Positions 1-12,553 of a stretch of DNA of 64,000 bases are shown piece after piece. The stretch is from Stromatinia cepivora (taxonomy: Eukaryota > Ascomycota > Leotiomycetes > Helotiales > Sclerotiniaceae): NCBI GenBank assembly GCA_014898415.1, contig RCTD01000009.1:620001-684000 (forward strand), read 5' to 3'. The notes under the pieces are model-generated. The model did no database searches and was not told the DNA's origin. It was given only the letters and a program-made list of their open reading frames with translations. The position numbers and the translations under genes are program-made. How positions within the stretch are numbered: position 1 is the stretch's first letter; the number at the start of each line of letters is the position of its first letter.

Positions 1-182
1 TATAATATAATGCAATGCAATGTGATATCTATGATACATGGACACTTAATCCCAACCATACGCGCAACCAAGCAACTAACACCTCTTTACAAAACAACTT
101 TCCTTTCTTCATTCCGCCCCAAGCGTCCCGCCTCCCTTGCCAAAATTAAAATCTTCAATTAAATGCAGATAACACCACCGCT

Positions 183-1190
183 CTAACTCATCTCCACATC
201 TTGCTCATCACTATTAGCTTGACTCTCCATCCTCAATTGCGCATTGGGATCTTCTTCTTCGGCGCTTGTGCCTGTAGCTGTACCGGAACTGGTTCTTCGC
301 TGTTGTTGTTGCTGCTGCTGCTGTTGTTTTTGAGGTTTATTGGCAGGGGTAAAACCGTTCGCGGGAGTGAAACCATTGGTGTGGATTATGGGGATGGTGT
401 TTGGATGGGGTTGGGTCTGGGCCTGAGGCTGGATTTGGTTGAGAACGGGAGGGGGAGGGGGTGGGGATGCAGATGCGGAGTCTAGGAGGCCCGAGACGGA
501 GACGCGGGGAGGGGCCGTGTCGATGGGTGGGAGGAAGGTGTTTGTGCCTGAGGGACCGGCGTGGGTGGTTGAGGGGCCGGCGTGGGGATTTGGTGGGGGT
601 GGAGCGGGGTGGGAGGTGGGTGGGTTGGTGGATTGGGCTTGAATGAGGGTGTTGGCTGTGTGGGCTCGGGCTTTTACGATTTTGAGTGGGACGGTCCGTG
701 GGATGATGTCGCTGAGGAATTCGAGGTTGTCGATGTGGGAGACGGCGGAGGCTGGGGGGTATGTTAGTGGAGATTGAGGGGTGAAGGGGCAACTTCGTGA
801 TGGAAGAGGAACCTAGTGGTGGAATTGAATGGAGGTGCAACTTACAAAGATCACGATATTGGATGTTGCGGCGAGGTTTGCGTTCAGACTTTACAACATT
901 GTGACCTGATTCGGCCATGTATTGAATGAACATTTCCTTTTGTATGCTTAGCTTTGTATGAAGAATATCAGAGAGGTATATAAAACATACGGTGGCTAGA
1001 GTAATGACAAATGCGGCATTGTTAGAACACATGTTAATGTCTTGATCGGTCCCGATAATCTTCTTGATACGTGATACTGGTAGATGTTAGTTGATGAAGA
1101 GGAAACTTGAGTCGGAATGAACTTACAGGGTAATTGGGTTGTTCCTGTTGCCTCGTGACGAGGAGGAATTGCGGCATTGTTGTAAGGCAT
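183..1190 (-). CDS. Histone-fold protein, DPB3/CHRAC1 type (DNA polymerase epsilon / chromatin-remodelling subunit)
   Basis: Exons 1127-1190, 991-1076, 846-936 and 183-751 join in phase into 269 aa. Residues about 18-100 form a histone fold of the CBF/NF-Y class: it opens with LPLSRIKKIIGTD, continues with NNAAFVITLATEMFIQYMA, and ends with LEFLSDIIP, which resembles CHRAC-15/Dpb3. By family, such proteins pair with a Dpb4-like partner in DNA polymerase epsilon or ISWI/CHRAC complexes in the nucleus. The C-terminal half (about 110-269) is low-complexity: proline- and alanine-rich, then a polyglutamine run encoded by CAG/CAA near 303-335, then an acidic end. The ATG at 1190 is chosen because it lies just before the conserved fold. 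Introns are 50, 54 and 94 bp. A generic NF-Y-C-like factor is the alternative, but the FLSDIIP ending favours Dpb3/CHRAC1. Confidence 0.8.
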
Positions 1191-2365
1191 GATGGAGGAT
1201 GGTTAAACTTGAAAAACACTTTTGTTGAAATGTAACCGAGGAAGTCTGTTGAATGTTTAGTTGTGAAGGCAATGGATGTGATATGACAAGGGATTATATG
1301 TAGATTGTGATGAAGAGGATCGAGTGTCGCCATACGGTAAAGCTCAGTACCCCTAGTCTATGTAGAAGCGGTAGAAAGACCAAACACTTGTAGGTTGCAA
1401 TGCTCGCGTGTGGAACGATCTGGGACAAAATGTGATCACGTGCTAATAAATAGGGGAGAAATCAAAACAGAGATGACTTTGGTGGTCTTCATGGAATGAA
1501 GTCGATTCAGCTTGAATCAGGTGGTGAGTGCATTTAGTGATATAAAACATCTGCGAAATCGCGAGGTCATAGTTTTCCCAAGCTTTCCGAGGGGAGAGAT
1601 CAGGAGTGACAAAACCCTACAACAAAAATCTCAGCCATCCATTAAGAGTGCCATTGCGCGTACCTTTGTGTGAAGAGATAATGATCTCGAGTTTTATTGA
1701 AGTTGTCGAGAAGTATACATGCAAGTTGAGTTCACAAAGATTGAAGAAACCAAAAAGAAACCACACTACGGGTAGCCATTGTAACATTTACGCCTCGAAC
1801 GCGTGAGTGTTCGACGTGGTCACGTGACAAATATTTCGTCCCAAGCTTCTTGAAATTTTATGAATTCAAATCTTCTTATATCTGCGGTGAATAATTGTCT
1901 ATCAATGGGTGTATAGTTACACTATCCATCGAGAAAGGTGGAAAGGCTATGTTCCCAATGTTTCTCTCATGCTACCCTTCGTTAATATCTACGTCCCCGT
2001 CGCTACTGAGTAATCATGACGCTTGCATTTTGGAGTAAACAAAGGCTACTTCATATATCCTCGGCCTATCATTAGGTCCAGCATCTAGTCCCTTCAAATC
2101 TTGGAAAATGTGACAAGTCAAGAGCTTATAAGACTAACAAATGAAGAAGTTGCCAATCAAAGATTTGGCTCAGAGCAGCTACCTTTCTTGGTTATTTTGG
2201 TAGTAAGTGGTAATTGAGATCAGTGAGATGAAGTTTCCCCTCCAGTCAGTGCCGCGAGGTTCCTTCTTCCAATCTCATACTTTTGAGTGCTATGTAGAGC
2301 AACTCCTCTTGGACTCTTTCTGAACTGTTACATCGACATTTTTGGGTATCTCATCTTTATTCAAA
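1191..2365. other. Intergenic region
   Basis: This is the divergent region between the histone-fold gene and the NRPS-like gene. Only short open frames without recognisable protein features occur. It presumably holds both promoters. I see no repeat or RNA gene. Confidence 0.6.
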
Positions 2366-5300
2366 ATGGGTGCTGTTCCTCCCACAGATCTTAATCAATT
2401 CATTTGTACTTTGGGTGAAGCTGAAATTGAGAACCTAACACCTTCAATCAATCAATATGACACGATCAACGACTTCCTCGATTACCAAGCTGAGCATAAT
2501 GGAGACCAATTAGCTATAGCAATTCCCGAAAATGCTTTCGATAGGGATGGGCCAGAAAAGGATTCAACTGTGGGGTCACCATACCATGAAGGGGCAGTAT
2601 TCAGCGACCGGGGAGAATCCTCAATATCCGGTAAATCTGAAAAATGGAGGTTTCATTTTTACAACTTTCGAAGACTGCAAGATTGTTCATTGCGACTCGC
2701 CCGGACTATAGAGCTTCCTGAGACGACCAAGGCAGCTGTCATCAAAGGTACGACTGACATAGATTCAAAACATTCTAGGTGTGTTGGTCTTATGGGTAGA
2801 AGTGACCTGGGATTTCTCTTCATGTGGTTGGCATTGATGAGATTAGGAGTATCCGTTTTGATCATCATGTAAGTATCAAATGTCTTCAATCTCGATATTG
2901 CACTGTCAGTTGATTGGACCATCAAATTGTGACTATTGACACGTTATAGGCCATCATGTAGCCCGGAAAATGTCGAGCATCTGTGCAAACAATGTAACAT
3001 TGATATCGTGTTTTACGACTTAACCCTCCGAGAAGGGTATTTGGAAGCTTCAGACTTCATGGTATCATGCAATCCTCCATTTAAAATGCGAGGATACTCG
3101 ATATCAAACATTATGGATGTTTTTTCACGCCTTGAGAATACTCCTCGAAATCAAGATATTCCACTCCCTAAGGTTACAGGGGAAAGCATAGCTTACCATC
3201 ACCATACGTCTGGCACCTCGGGCCTTCCGAAGCCCGTCCCCTACTCTCATCATGCTGCATGCGGAGCATTGCCAATATTAAACGATCGAAATACATTGAC
3301 CTTCACCACAACACCTCTCTACACTGGCGGTATCGCGGATTGTTTACGTGCTTGGACTAGTTCATCAACAATCTGCCTTGCTCCTAATGACGGTTATCCA
3401 CTTACCTCCGAGACAATCATTGAATGTTTCTCACAAGCACAAGAGAATTATAAATTCTTTGTACGTAGATTGCATGGATTACCCAAATTCGGTCCAAAAT
3501 TGATGTACTTCTCTTGCGTTCCAATGATAGCTCAAATGCTTTCTAGATCCGCGAAAGGACTTGCATTTCTGCGCACGATGAAAATCGTGGGTGTAGGTGG
3601 AGCTAGCATGCCGAAAGAAGATGGAGACTTTCTCGTCTCCGAGGGTATCAACCTTACTTCTCGATTCGGTAGTGCAGAGTGTTCATTTCTTCTTTCGTCT
3701 CACCGCCATTACGAAACGGACCGTGAATGGCAATATTTCAGAGTTCCGGAGGGTCTTCGTTATCTTAAATTTGAACCACTGCATGATGGTTCCGCCAGAT
3801 TCGAGTTGGTGGTCACGAAGGGCTGGCCACAGTTGCCAAAGTGCAATCGACCCAACGGGAGCTTCGCAACGAGTGATTTGTTTGAGCCACATCCTTTAAT
3901 CAGGAATGCATGGAAACACGTGGGTAGAAAAGATACCCAAATTACTCTTTCAACTGGGAAGAAATTCGATCCTGCTTGCACTGAAGAGGCATTCAAGAGA
4001 TTTCCCCTCGTACAAGATGCATTTATATTCGGTAATGGACAGATGTACCCCGGAGCAATAATCATCAAGTCGCATCAAGCTGCCTGTATGAGCGATGAGG
4101 AAGTCAGGGATACAATTTGGCCTTATATCGAAAGCTTGAACAACAATGGCCCAACTCACGCCAAAATCTTTAAAGACATGTTGGTCATAAAGCCGCACAC
4201 CATTTCCTTGGCAAAAACCGCGAAAGGGACGATAAAAAGGCGAGCGGCCGAGACATACTATGATGCCGATATCAAAGATGCCTACAAAAGTGTTGCGGCA
4301 GAATACAACGGTGAAGTCTCATTGGAAATTGTAATGGACATCGTCAAGACAGCCATTGGCGCTCCTACAGAACTACAATATGATTCTGACTTCCGGGCTC
4401 ACCATATTGATTCTGTGCAGGCGACACGAATCCGATCGCATCTCAGTTCTGTACCAGGCACCATTCTTGAACTGTATATCTTGATGCTGATAAATTGTAG
4501 GCATTCTCCAGCGCATCAGACGCCAAGCCCTTTCCATGGAACGTGGTATATCAATGTGGAAGTATCAGAGCGTAAGTACTCTATTATCCGTTTTATTATC
4601 ACTGGGTTTGTCAAATCTTCAAAAATTACATTGCGAGTGATGGGTAGTACTTTCATTTCTCGACATTCAAGCAGTCAATCAAGCTTTCGCAAGATGACAA
4701 AACTTGGTAATAGCAGTAAGAAAGAAGCTAATAGTAATGACTAGACTCACCGATTACATCAAATCTTCTCAAAATGGACCCATTCTGAATGATGACGAGA
4801 ATGAAGTTCAACGGATGAACAGCATTGTCGAACAATTTGGCAAGACGTTGACGGATGAGACGACGGAGGCATGTATCACATTTACAGGGAATATTAAAGA
4901 AACCATAGTAAGGATTCAATCCATCGGTATATTTAAAGTTGCACTGAGAAAATTACTAATGAAATACTCAGATCATAACTGGAGTCACTGGTAGCCTTGG
5001 CGTGAACATCGTCAGCTTGTTGCGATCTATATTGTCAAGTCATAAGGCACTTCGGATTGTTTGCCTCGTTCGAGCCAAAAATGACAAAGAAGCGCTTGAT
5101 AGAGTAGAAGAAGCGCTGCGCTATCACGGTATCTATCAAGATCTATTATCCACTACCACAAGATTCGAATGCAAAGCTGTGAAGTTGGATCAAACTGAAT
5201 TCGGCCTTTCGAGAGTTGTATTGTTTGATCTTCGCAAGCATGTAACCACAATTATTCATGTAATCTCCCCTCCCAAGCTAGGCATCTGATTGACACAGTT

Positions 5301-6264
5301 ACTAAATCCAAATTTATAGGCAGCCTGGGAAGTGAATTTCTCGATTCCTTTGAGAGATTTCTCCGAGCAATTTCAAGGACTTCGCAATCTAATAAATTTC
5401 TCTCTGTCTGGTGAAAGACCAAAGCACATGGTCTTCTGTTCATCCATAGCAAGCGTGGCTGAAGCTAGCATCAATGAGAATACTGTCATAGAAAGTATAG
5501 ACCGGGATCCTTTGCATGCTGGACCTTTGGGCTACGCGAAGAGTAAGTGGGTTGCCGAAGCGATCTGCTCTTTGGCATGTCAGAAGACAAGAGCAGATAT
5601 TAGTATAGTGAGGATTGGTCAATTATGCGGCAATACCGTCAATGGAACCTGGAATGAAAAAGAAGCATGGCCACTAATGCTAAGTACCGGAGTCCCTGGA
5701 TGTCTAAATTCTCTGCCAGAACTCCCTATGCGACTTTCCTGGCTTCCAGTTGATATAGCAGCTGCGGCAATTATTGAAATTGCCTTGCGCAAAACTAGTT
5801 CATACCCTTTACAGCCTCTACCAACATTTCACGAAGCAAATGTATTTCATCTAGTCAATAACTCAAACTTGACATGGAAGCACTTATTGAAATGGATTGG
5901 CCAGGAGAAGACAGAAGAGTTTGGAAAATGGCTGCTACATGCTGAGTTGCCAAGTCCCGAAGGATTACCAGACGATCATCCTGCAAGGTCATTACTCGGC
6001 TTTTGGAAAGCTATGGGAAGAGAGATCAAGGAGGATTTTACAGCAAAACAGGTTCCACCATTTGGACTTTTGAGAACAAGACAGGTTTCTCCAACGATGA
6101 AATCTTTTGTTGATCTTGATGAGGAAACAGTGAAGAAGATGTGGAAATGGGCTCAGACTGTGGCAAAAAGATGGGAAGATGAAAAGAATGGTAGGCCAAA
6201 GAAGCCAGCATCTTTGTGTTCAGATGATGATGAGGCTGTCAGTGGTATTGTTGAAAAACACTAA
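2366..6264 (+). CDS. NRPS-like enzyme: adenylation - carrier - NAD(P)H thioester reductase
   Basis: Six exons (2366-2868, 2950-4450, 4501-4571, 4745-4907, 4972-5259, 5320-6264) give 1156 aa. The adenylation domain (about 20-570) shows HHTSGTSGLPKP (ATP-binding core A3) near residue 251, FGSAEC (A5-like), VGRKDTQI (A8) and AKTAKGTIKRR (A10-like). A carrier domain follows; its phosphopantetheine serine is in HHIDSVQ near 655, a departure from the usual LGxDS. The C-terminal reductase starts at about 747 with ITGVTGSLG (NADP-binding) and has YAKSKW (YxxxK) near 913. Known enzymes of this layout activate a carboxylic acid, hold it as a thioester and reduce it to aldehyde or alcohol; the substrate cannot be read here. 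The first ATG after an in-frame TTG is used. The intron at 4572-4744 (173 bp) is the least certain junction: other splices there break the frame. No neighbour looks like a tailoring enzyme, so it may be an orphan. alpha-Aminoadipate reductase (LYS2) is unlikely because the protein is shorter and its motifs differ. Confidence 0.85.
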
Positions 6265-6881
6265 CGCTGCGCTTCTGAAGCGATGTGGTCAAGGACAGTT
6301 GATTCATGATCTTTCTGAAAGGAACTTGGCTGAATCACTGGTCATGATGGATGATGAGAATGATTATAGGCATGAGTTAGTGATGTATCATAGAAAACTT
6401 TTGCTGTACGGTACCCCGGTATCTATGTATTACTAATAGAGTACTGTTACAGGAATCAAAACTAACACTCGTTTAAATTCTTTCACCTAGATATTCTTTA
6501 CAATAAATGAGAATGTGTATGCTAATGACAATATTTGAGGGTGGCCGAAAACCTTGTTGTGTTATCCCATTCCATACTTAGAAGCAAATATAATGATGGA
6601 TGCTCAAGTGAACTTCTTGTTAATATTTGACAGAAGGGTATACTTTAAAAAATGGTTTCCGTGAATCTCTTGCATCGGAACTATTTATTTACTGTAACTG
6701 TGCAATTCTTTTCAATACATACTTTGGAGTCTAAGCTCACCGGGGATAAAATTGTGGTTTGTGCCTTAGGTATAGATCTCTGTCGCAAGGCACCAAAATT
6801 AACCGTAACTTAAGCTGAGCTCCAAGTTGAAGCTCCCTCAATCCAACAACCTTTTCTCAACCACGAAAAGAACTCACCACC
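6265..6881. other. Intergenic region
   Basis: This is the 3' region of the NRPS-like gene and the promoter of the RRM gene. Nothing else is recognisable. Confidence 0.6.
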
Positions 6882-7826
6882 ATGTCTACCACCAACCTAC
6901 CCAGTGGCTCACCACCACCCAACGCTACGTACGTGTCATTGCACCCCGACACGTCCTAGCCCTCGCATGCAAAAGAAAAATAAACTAACACATGCAGACT
7001 CTACATCAACAACCTTGAAGAAACGGTTAAAATCCCCGCGCTGATCGAAGCGCTCACAGAACTCTTCTCGGAATACGGCACCATTCTTGAAATTATCGCA
7101 AAGACGAATTTGAAGGCTAAGGGCCAGGCGTTTATTGTTTTTGAAAATGTGGAGAGTGCTACGAAGGCTGTAGAGGATATTCAGGGCTTTGAACTTTTCG
7201 GAAAGGAAATGAGGCTTGCGTATGCGAAGACCAGGAGTGATGCTAGTGTGAAGAGGGAGGGGGGTGAGGAGGAATATGAGGTCCATAAGAGGAGGAGGTT
7301 GGCGGAGAAGGGTGAGTTTATTTATTGCTCATTCGCCATTGTGATGGATGTATGGAAGGGGGGGATGGTTTATCAAGAGATGGCAAAGCTAATAATATCC
7401 TTTCTCCATCTAGACAAGAAAAAGGCCGCAGAGCTCGCTTCAACCAACACGCTCAAACGACCCAGCGCCGGAGCACCGCTCGCCAACCCAGCAGATCTCG
7501 CAGCGCGACCTATCAAAGCCACCAGAGGCGCTGGACTCAAACCTTCCAATCCTGCTGCTGCAGCCGTCGTACCTGATGAATACTTACCTCCTAACAAGAT
7601 TCTCTTTGTGCAAAATCTACCTGAAGAATATGATGTTGATATGTTGACGAGTATCTTTGGACGATTTGAGGGCTTTAGGGAGGTGCGATTGGTGCCGGGA
7701 AGAAAGGGTATTGCGTTTGTTGAGTATGAGACTGAGACGGGAAGTATTGGCGCGAAGGAGAATACGGCGGGTATGACGTTGGGTGATGAGCAGAAGGTTA
7801 TTAAGGTCACTTATCAAAGACAGTAA
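6882..7826 (+). CDS. Two-RRM snRNP protein, U1A/U2B'' family
   Basis: Exons 6882-6928, 6998-7311 and 7414-7826 encode 257 aa. RRM1 (about 14-95) begins TLYINNLEE (RNP2-like) and carries KGQAFIVFENVESATKA (RNP1). RRM2 (about 170-257) begins KILFVQNLPEEYD and has GIAFVEYE. The linker is Lys/Arg- and Ala/Pro-rich. Two RRMs at the ends with a basic linker and this length match the SNF/U1A/U2B'' family, spliceosomal proteins that bind U1 or U2 snRNA stem-loops in the nucleus. The sequence does not decide between U1A and U2B''. The start is the first ATG, in context CACCATGT; the first exon is only 47 nt. The next two genes include SYF1, another splicing factor, but nothing suggests co-regulation. 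Confidence 0.88.
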
Positions 7827-8081
7827 GTTATGGGCCGGTGTTGTTTGCATGAAAATAGGAAGATATAAAGCTTTCAGGTGCTTGTTTCATTGTATGAAAA
7901 GTTATTGCAGCTATGGATGGATATGCTTTGGGGATTGCTTTTCACAGATAAGTATAGCTAAGCTAGAAACACCAATTCTCAATCTTAATTATGTATTCGC
8001 TAATACTACATGATATTTATTCGAGTTGGTGAGCACTCGGTTGCTAAAACTAAAAACAAGTAAAATGGCTTTTGTGAGGCA

Positions 8082-9207
8082 TCAGAAAATAACATCTTCA
8101 TCTTCCTCGTCACCCAGAATGTCTCCAGTATGAGTGGGATTCTCCTTATCACTACCACTGGCCTTGTCTTTCTCTGCTGCCGCTTCTTTCTTCGCCTTCA
8201 TTTCTGCATCCTGGGCGGCTGTGTCTCTCTGTTTCTTGTTTTGAACTTTCTTCAATCGGAAGAATTCTTCTCTATCCAACTCATCGAGCTCAGAGTTGAT
8301 GTATTTGATGGTGTTTTCCGTACGTGGAATGATCACATGTTCACTGTTGCGCAGTTAGTATGGAGTTGGAGGGCTGAAGGCTATAGAAGACTGACATTGC
8401 GTTTACTGTATCGCATTAGTATATGTAATGTTATGTTCTTCAAAGAATGGGTAAAACTTACCTCTCCTGTTCACAACCTTGATAACCTCATCCAGAATAA
8501 CAAAAGCAGTCTAGCCACAACGTGTCAGCCCTATTGTACCCAGCAGCCACATGGGACCTTTCCCAAGCATACCTGTAAACTGGCCAATTCCACCAGGGTT
8601 TCCACGGCCCTTGCATATGTCTCCCTGCACCTCTGTACCTGTTGACCACCCTTTCCCAAACCCGTCAAACTAAAATCATTATTGCCTTCCGTCGTATAGC
8701 TCTCAAACGCCGGTAAAAATACACCCGATACATTCTCTTGCTTCGTCCGTACACGGAATCGTGCTGATTTCGCGGACTCTTGTACTTGGTAACCAATATC
8801 TCCTCCTACTGCATAGGTTACTTCTGCTAGAGAAAAGGCGGCTATCTGCATTACTCGGCCCATCTTTCGTTTGGCTTCATCGATCCGGCGGGTGATTTCT
8901 GGGAAGTAGTTAGGAGTTGTAAAAGAATATCATGAGTAACCGCAGGGTAATTACCTCGGAAACGTCTGCGCAATGGGAGTTAGTATAGGAAACAGGTTGG
9001 ATTTGGATTAAACATACTTGGTTAAGGCTTCACTCTTTCTCTTTAATAGATCATGACCGGTTTGTGCTCCCTTCAATTTTGATTTCATCAATCCCAAGGA
9101 CTGCCGTGTTGGGAAAACAGCTTCTCGATTCTATGATATGTTTGTTAGTTATGAAGATATATAAATCTATGAAATTGGTTGCTTTGTCTTACCGTGGCTC
9201 CAGACAT
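8082..9207 (-). CDS. VMA8: V-type H+-ATPase subunit D (V1 central stalk)
   Basis: Seven exons (9193-9207, 9018-9130, 8955-8965, 8573-8898, 8462-8510, 8396-8405, 8082-8343) join in perfect phase into 261 aa, close to the usual subunit D length of about 256. The N-terminus reads MSGATNREAVFPTRQSLGLM, the family signature, followed by LLKRKSEALTKRFREI and, in the C-terminal half, RVNAIEHVIIPRTENTIKYI. Subunit D forms the rotor shaft of V1, coupling ATP hydrolysis to proton pumping at vacuolar and endosomal membranes. The C-terminus is a charged Lys/Glu-rich helix with an acidic end. Exons 3 and 6 are only 11 and 10 nt; without them the reading frame and conserved residues are lost. The gene diverges from SYF1, with about 730 bp between starts. 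Confidence 0.95.
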
Positions 9208-9942
9208 TTTGACAGTCTTTCTTCTTGACTAAAGGATTGATAAAGTGATATTCCTGTGAACTCAAATCCTTTCAATGGATGTAAAATCAAGTCGAACTCT
9301 CAAAGTATGGGACGTTGTTGTAGAAGGAGAAGGCTGATAAGAAGTTGTTGATTAAGCTCTTCTCTCCCACTTCAAGGTTGTAATTGCCCAAGTCCAAGTC
9401 CAAGCTCTGGGGGTGTGAACTTAGCGCTTCTCAGATGCGCTGCTTGTTGCATATTAATTATCTCCCACGTGATTCAAGTAGGTCTCAATTTTCGGACTTG
9501 GGATTTAACTTGGTAAGGAAGGATATTATTATTCACTATACAGACATCTTTATCTTTGCGGTTGCAGTTGCAGTTGCAGTTGCAGTTGCTCAATTGGTCT
9601 TCTTGGTTCATCTTCTTCTCAAGGATGCCAAGATCTTTCAGATCTCTTGTCTCTTGTCTCTTCCTTCACTTGTTCTCTCTATTCCTGTCGGTAGAAAAGG
9701 TTCATATTTCCCGATACTATCGCTTACATACTCACATGTAGCCTTCCGTGCCTAGGGTAGGATCATTAAGTAAAAAGTCGCTTGATTGTTGGTACAAAAA
9801 AAGAGGTCGAACGACCGACCAGACAAGAACAACCCAACATTCTTGACGTCTTTTAAGACGCTTATCCCAATATCTCTTCCTTTCGGACTGATCGCATTCT
9901 CTGTTTCCCAGGCAGAGAATGCCTGGAGAGTTGCTCCCTATC
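9208..9942. promoter_or_regulatory. Divergent promoter region between VMA8 and SYF1
   Basis: This stretch of about 735 bp separates two divergently transcribed housekeeping genes. It contains no supported gene, but carries a hexanucleotide repeat (separate entry). An in-frame ATG at 9919 near its right end is an alternative SYF1 start. Confidence 0.5.
9559..9590. repeat. Hexanucleotide microsatellite (GTTGCA)n
   Basis: About five consecutive copies of GTTGCA lie in the divergent promoter between VMA8 and SYF1. Read directly from the sequence. Confidence 0.9.
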
Positions 9943-12553
9943 ATGGCTGCTCCCAGCGTCCCCGAAGTAAAATCAGCTTTAACCTTATCAATTCGAGGAA
10001 AGCCAGATTTATATCTTATTGTACGTTCATACACTTAGATAATTACAACCTTCATTGAATGATCCTATCGATTAACAAGATTATAGTCTGAAGAAGACAC
10101 CATTTATGAACAGGATATCCTGCGCGATCCGGGCAGTACGAAACCTTGGTTGGCATACATTGAGTTTAAATTTCAACATGGCACCCAACTTGAGCAAGCT
10201 TTCGTTTTGGAACGAGCTTGTTTACAATTACCAAGATCTTATAAGTTATGGAAAATGGTATACATCTATGCGCGCAGACCCCGCTTCAACATCTGCTGAC
10301 GAGATATAGTACCTTACATTACGAATGAAGCACTTGGGAAAGCTTAATCCTGCAGTCTTTGCCTCCGAATACGCAAAAGTCAATGCGCTATACGAAAGAG
10401 CCTTGATTCTTTTGAACAAGATGCCGAAAATCTGGGAAATGTATCTTCAATTCTTGATGCTCCAACCCCTCGTTACTCTCACGCGCCGAACCTTCGATCG
10501 AGCGCTTCGGGCTTTACCTATCACACAGCATAACAGAATATGGGCCCTTTACCGTCCTTTTGCAAACTCCGCATCCGGCTCTACAGCCGTCAAGATATGG
10601 CGACGCTATATGCAAATTCACCCGGAGGATGCCGAAGATTTTATTGAACTATTAATTGAGATGAAACTGTATACAGAAGCAGTTAAGAAATATATGGATA
10701 TCCTTAATAACCCAAAGTTCCGGAGCAAACACGGAAAGGGACATTACCAATTATGGAGTGAGATGGTAGATCTTCTTGTTGAGCATGCCAAGGAAGTCGA
10801 AACTGGAGATGAAATTGGAATTGATGTTGAGAAAATCATTCGAAGTGGCATTGATAGATTTGCGGATCAAAGAGGAAAACTATGGTCTGGTTTAGCGACA
10901 TACTGGATTACTCGGGGTAGTTTTGAACGGGCACGAGATATCTTCGAAGAAGGCATTACGACAGTCATGACCGTTCGAGATTTTACGTTAATATTCGATT
11001 CCTATGCCGAGTTCGAGGAATCGATTACAGGAGTTCTGATGGAAGCTGCTGCAGTTCGATCGGAAAAGGGTATACTAGATGAAAATGCCGATTTTGATTT
11101 GGATATTCGAATGATGAGATTTGAGCAACTCATGGACCGCCGACCATTTTTACTGAATGATGTTTTATTACGGCAGAATCCCAGCAATGTCCCTGAATGG
11201 ATGAAACGCATTTCTCTGTGGGGGGACAATAAAGTTGAAGTGGTAAAAGCATACACCGATGCAATTGCTGCCATACAGCCGAAGAAAGCCGTTGGACAGT
11301 TCCACGAGTTATGGTCAAATTATGCCAAGTTCTACGAGGAGGGTGGGGATTTACGTAATGCCCGTGTCATTTTCGAGAAGGCCGTGAAAGTCCCATTCAA
11401 GTCTGTGGCAGAACTTGCGGATACTTGGATTGGGTGGGCGGAGATGGAATTGCGAAACGAGAATTTCGATGAAGCCGTCAAGATCATGGCAAAGGCAGTT
11501 CAAGCACCGAAACGATCCAATGTTGACTATTTCGACGAAACCCTTTCACCTCAGCAAAGAGTTCACAAGAGCTGGAAGTTGTGGAGTTTTTATGTAGACT
11601 TGGTGGAGAGTGTTGGTACCTTGGAAGAGACCAAGAAGATATACGAACGAATATTCGAACTTCGGATTGCAACACCACAAACTGTCGTCAACTACGCCAA
11701 TTTACTGGAGGAGAACAAATACTTCGAGGAGTCTTTCAAGATCTACGAAAGAGGACTTGATTTGTTCAGCTATCCAGTAGCATTCGAACTTTGGAATTTG
11801 TACTTGACCAAGGCAGTTGATCGGAAAATTGGTATTGAACGACTTCGGGATTTATTCGAGCAAGCAGTCGAAGGATGCCCACCAAGATTTGCCAAAGTAT
11901 TGTATCTTATGTATGGAAACCTAGAGGAGGAGCGGGGTTTAGCAAGACATGCGATGAGAATTTACGAGAGAGCCACCCGGGCTGTCTCTGATGAGGATCG
12001 TGCAGATATGTTCAATTTCTATATCACCAAGTCGGCGTCAAATTTTGGTCTTCCTTCAACGCGACCAATTTACGAAAGAGCTATTGCAGCTTTACCAGAC
12101 AAAGATGCCAGAGATATGTGTTTAAAGTTCGCCGATATGGAGAAACGATTGGGCGAAATCGATCGTGCAAGGGCGATCTACGGACATGCATCACAGTTCT
12201 GCGATCCTAGAACAAGTCCAACATTCTGGTCCAAATGGGAAGCTTTTGAGGTTCAACATGGTAATGAAGACACATTCAAAGAGATGCTTCGTATCAAGAG
12301 AAGTGTGCAAGCACAATATAATACTGATGTTAATTTCATCGCCTCTCAAGCTCTTGCTCGAAGTCAGGCGAGAACTGATGAGGATGGAGAAGAGGCTGCG
12401 GATGCGATGGCGGCATTAGAACGTGAGGCAAGAGCCCCTGTCGGATTTGTACCGGCAAGCACAGGTCCTCAGGGAGGAAATATCAAGGAACCAGCAATAA
12501 TGGTTACTGAAAATCCTGACGCTATTGACATAGATGGTATGGATGATGAATGA
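9943..12553 (+). CDS. SYF1: Pre-mRNA-splicing factor SYF1 (XAB2 family, HAT repeats)
   Basis: Exons 9943-10020, 10087-10257 and 10310-12553 encode 830 aa. The N-terminal part contains DTIYEQDILRDPGSTKPWL and PRSYKLWKMYLTLRMKHLGK, typical of SYF1/XAB2. Most of the rest is a run of HAT (half-a-TPR) helices with repeated W...Y/F...E patterns, for example KLWSFYVDLVESVG and RAIYGHASQFCDPRT. The C-terminus ends in an Ala/Glu-rich and acidic stretch. SYF1 is a scaffold of the Prp19-associated (NTC) complex that stabilises the catalytic spliceosome. A second in-frame ATG at 9919 would add eight residues; 9943 is preferred for the G at +4. Length fits the family (about 850). The 2.2-kb third exon has no disruption. 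Confidence 0.93.

Noticed and set aside
337..1032. 231-codon minus-strand open frame
   Set aside because: Its first part is an unspliced run of histone-fold exons 2 and 3, and its Pro/His-rich remainder is a frame shadow of the DPB3-like C-terminus.
1034..1333. 99-codon minus-strand open frame extending upstream of the histone-fold gene
   Set aside because: Wrong frame relative to the conserved exon 2 and no protein features; the start at 1190 fits better.
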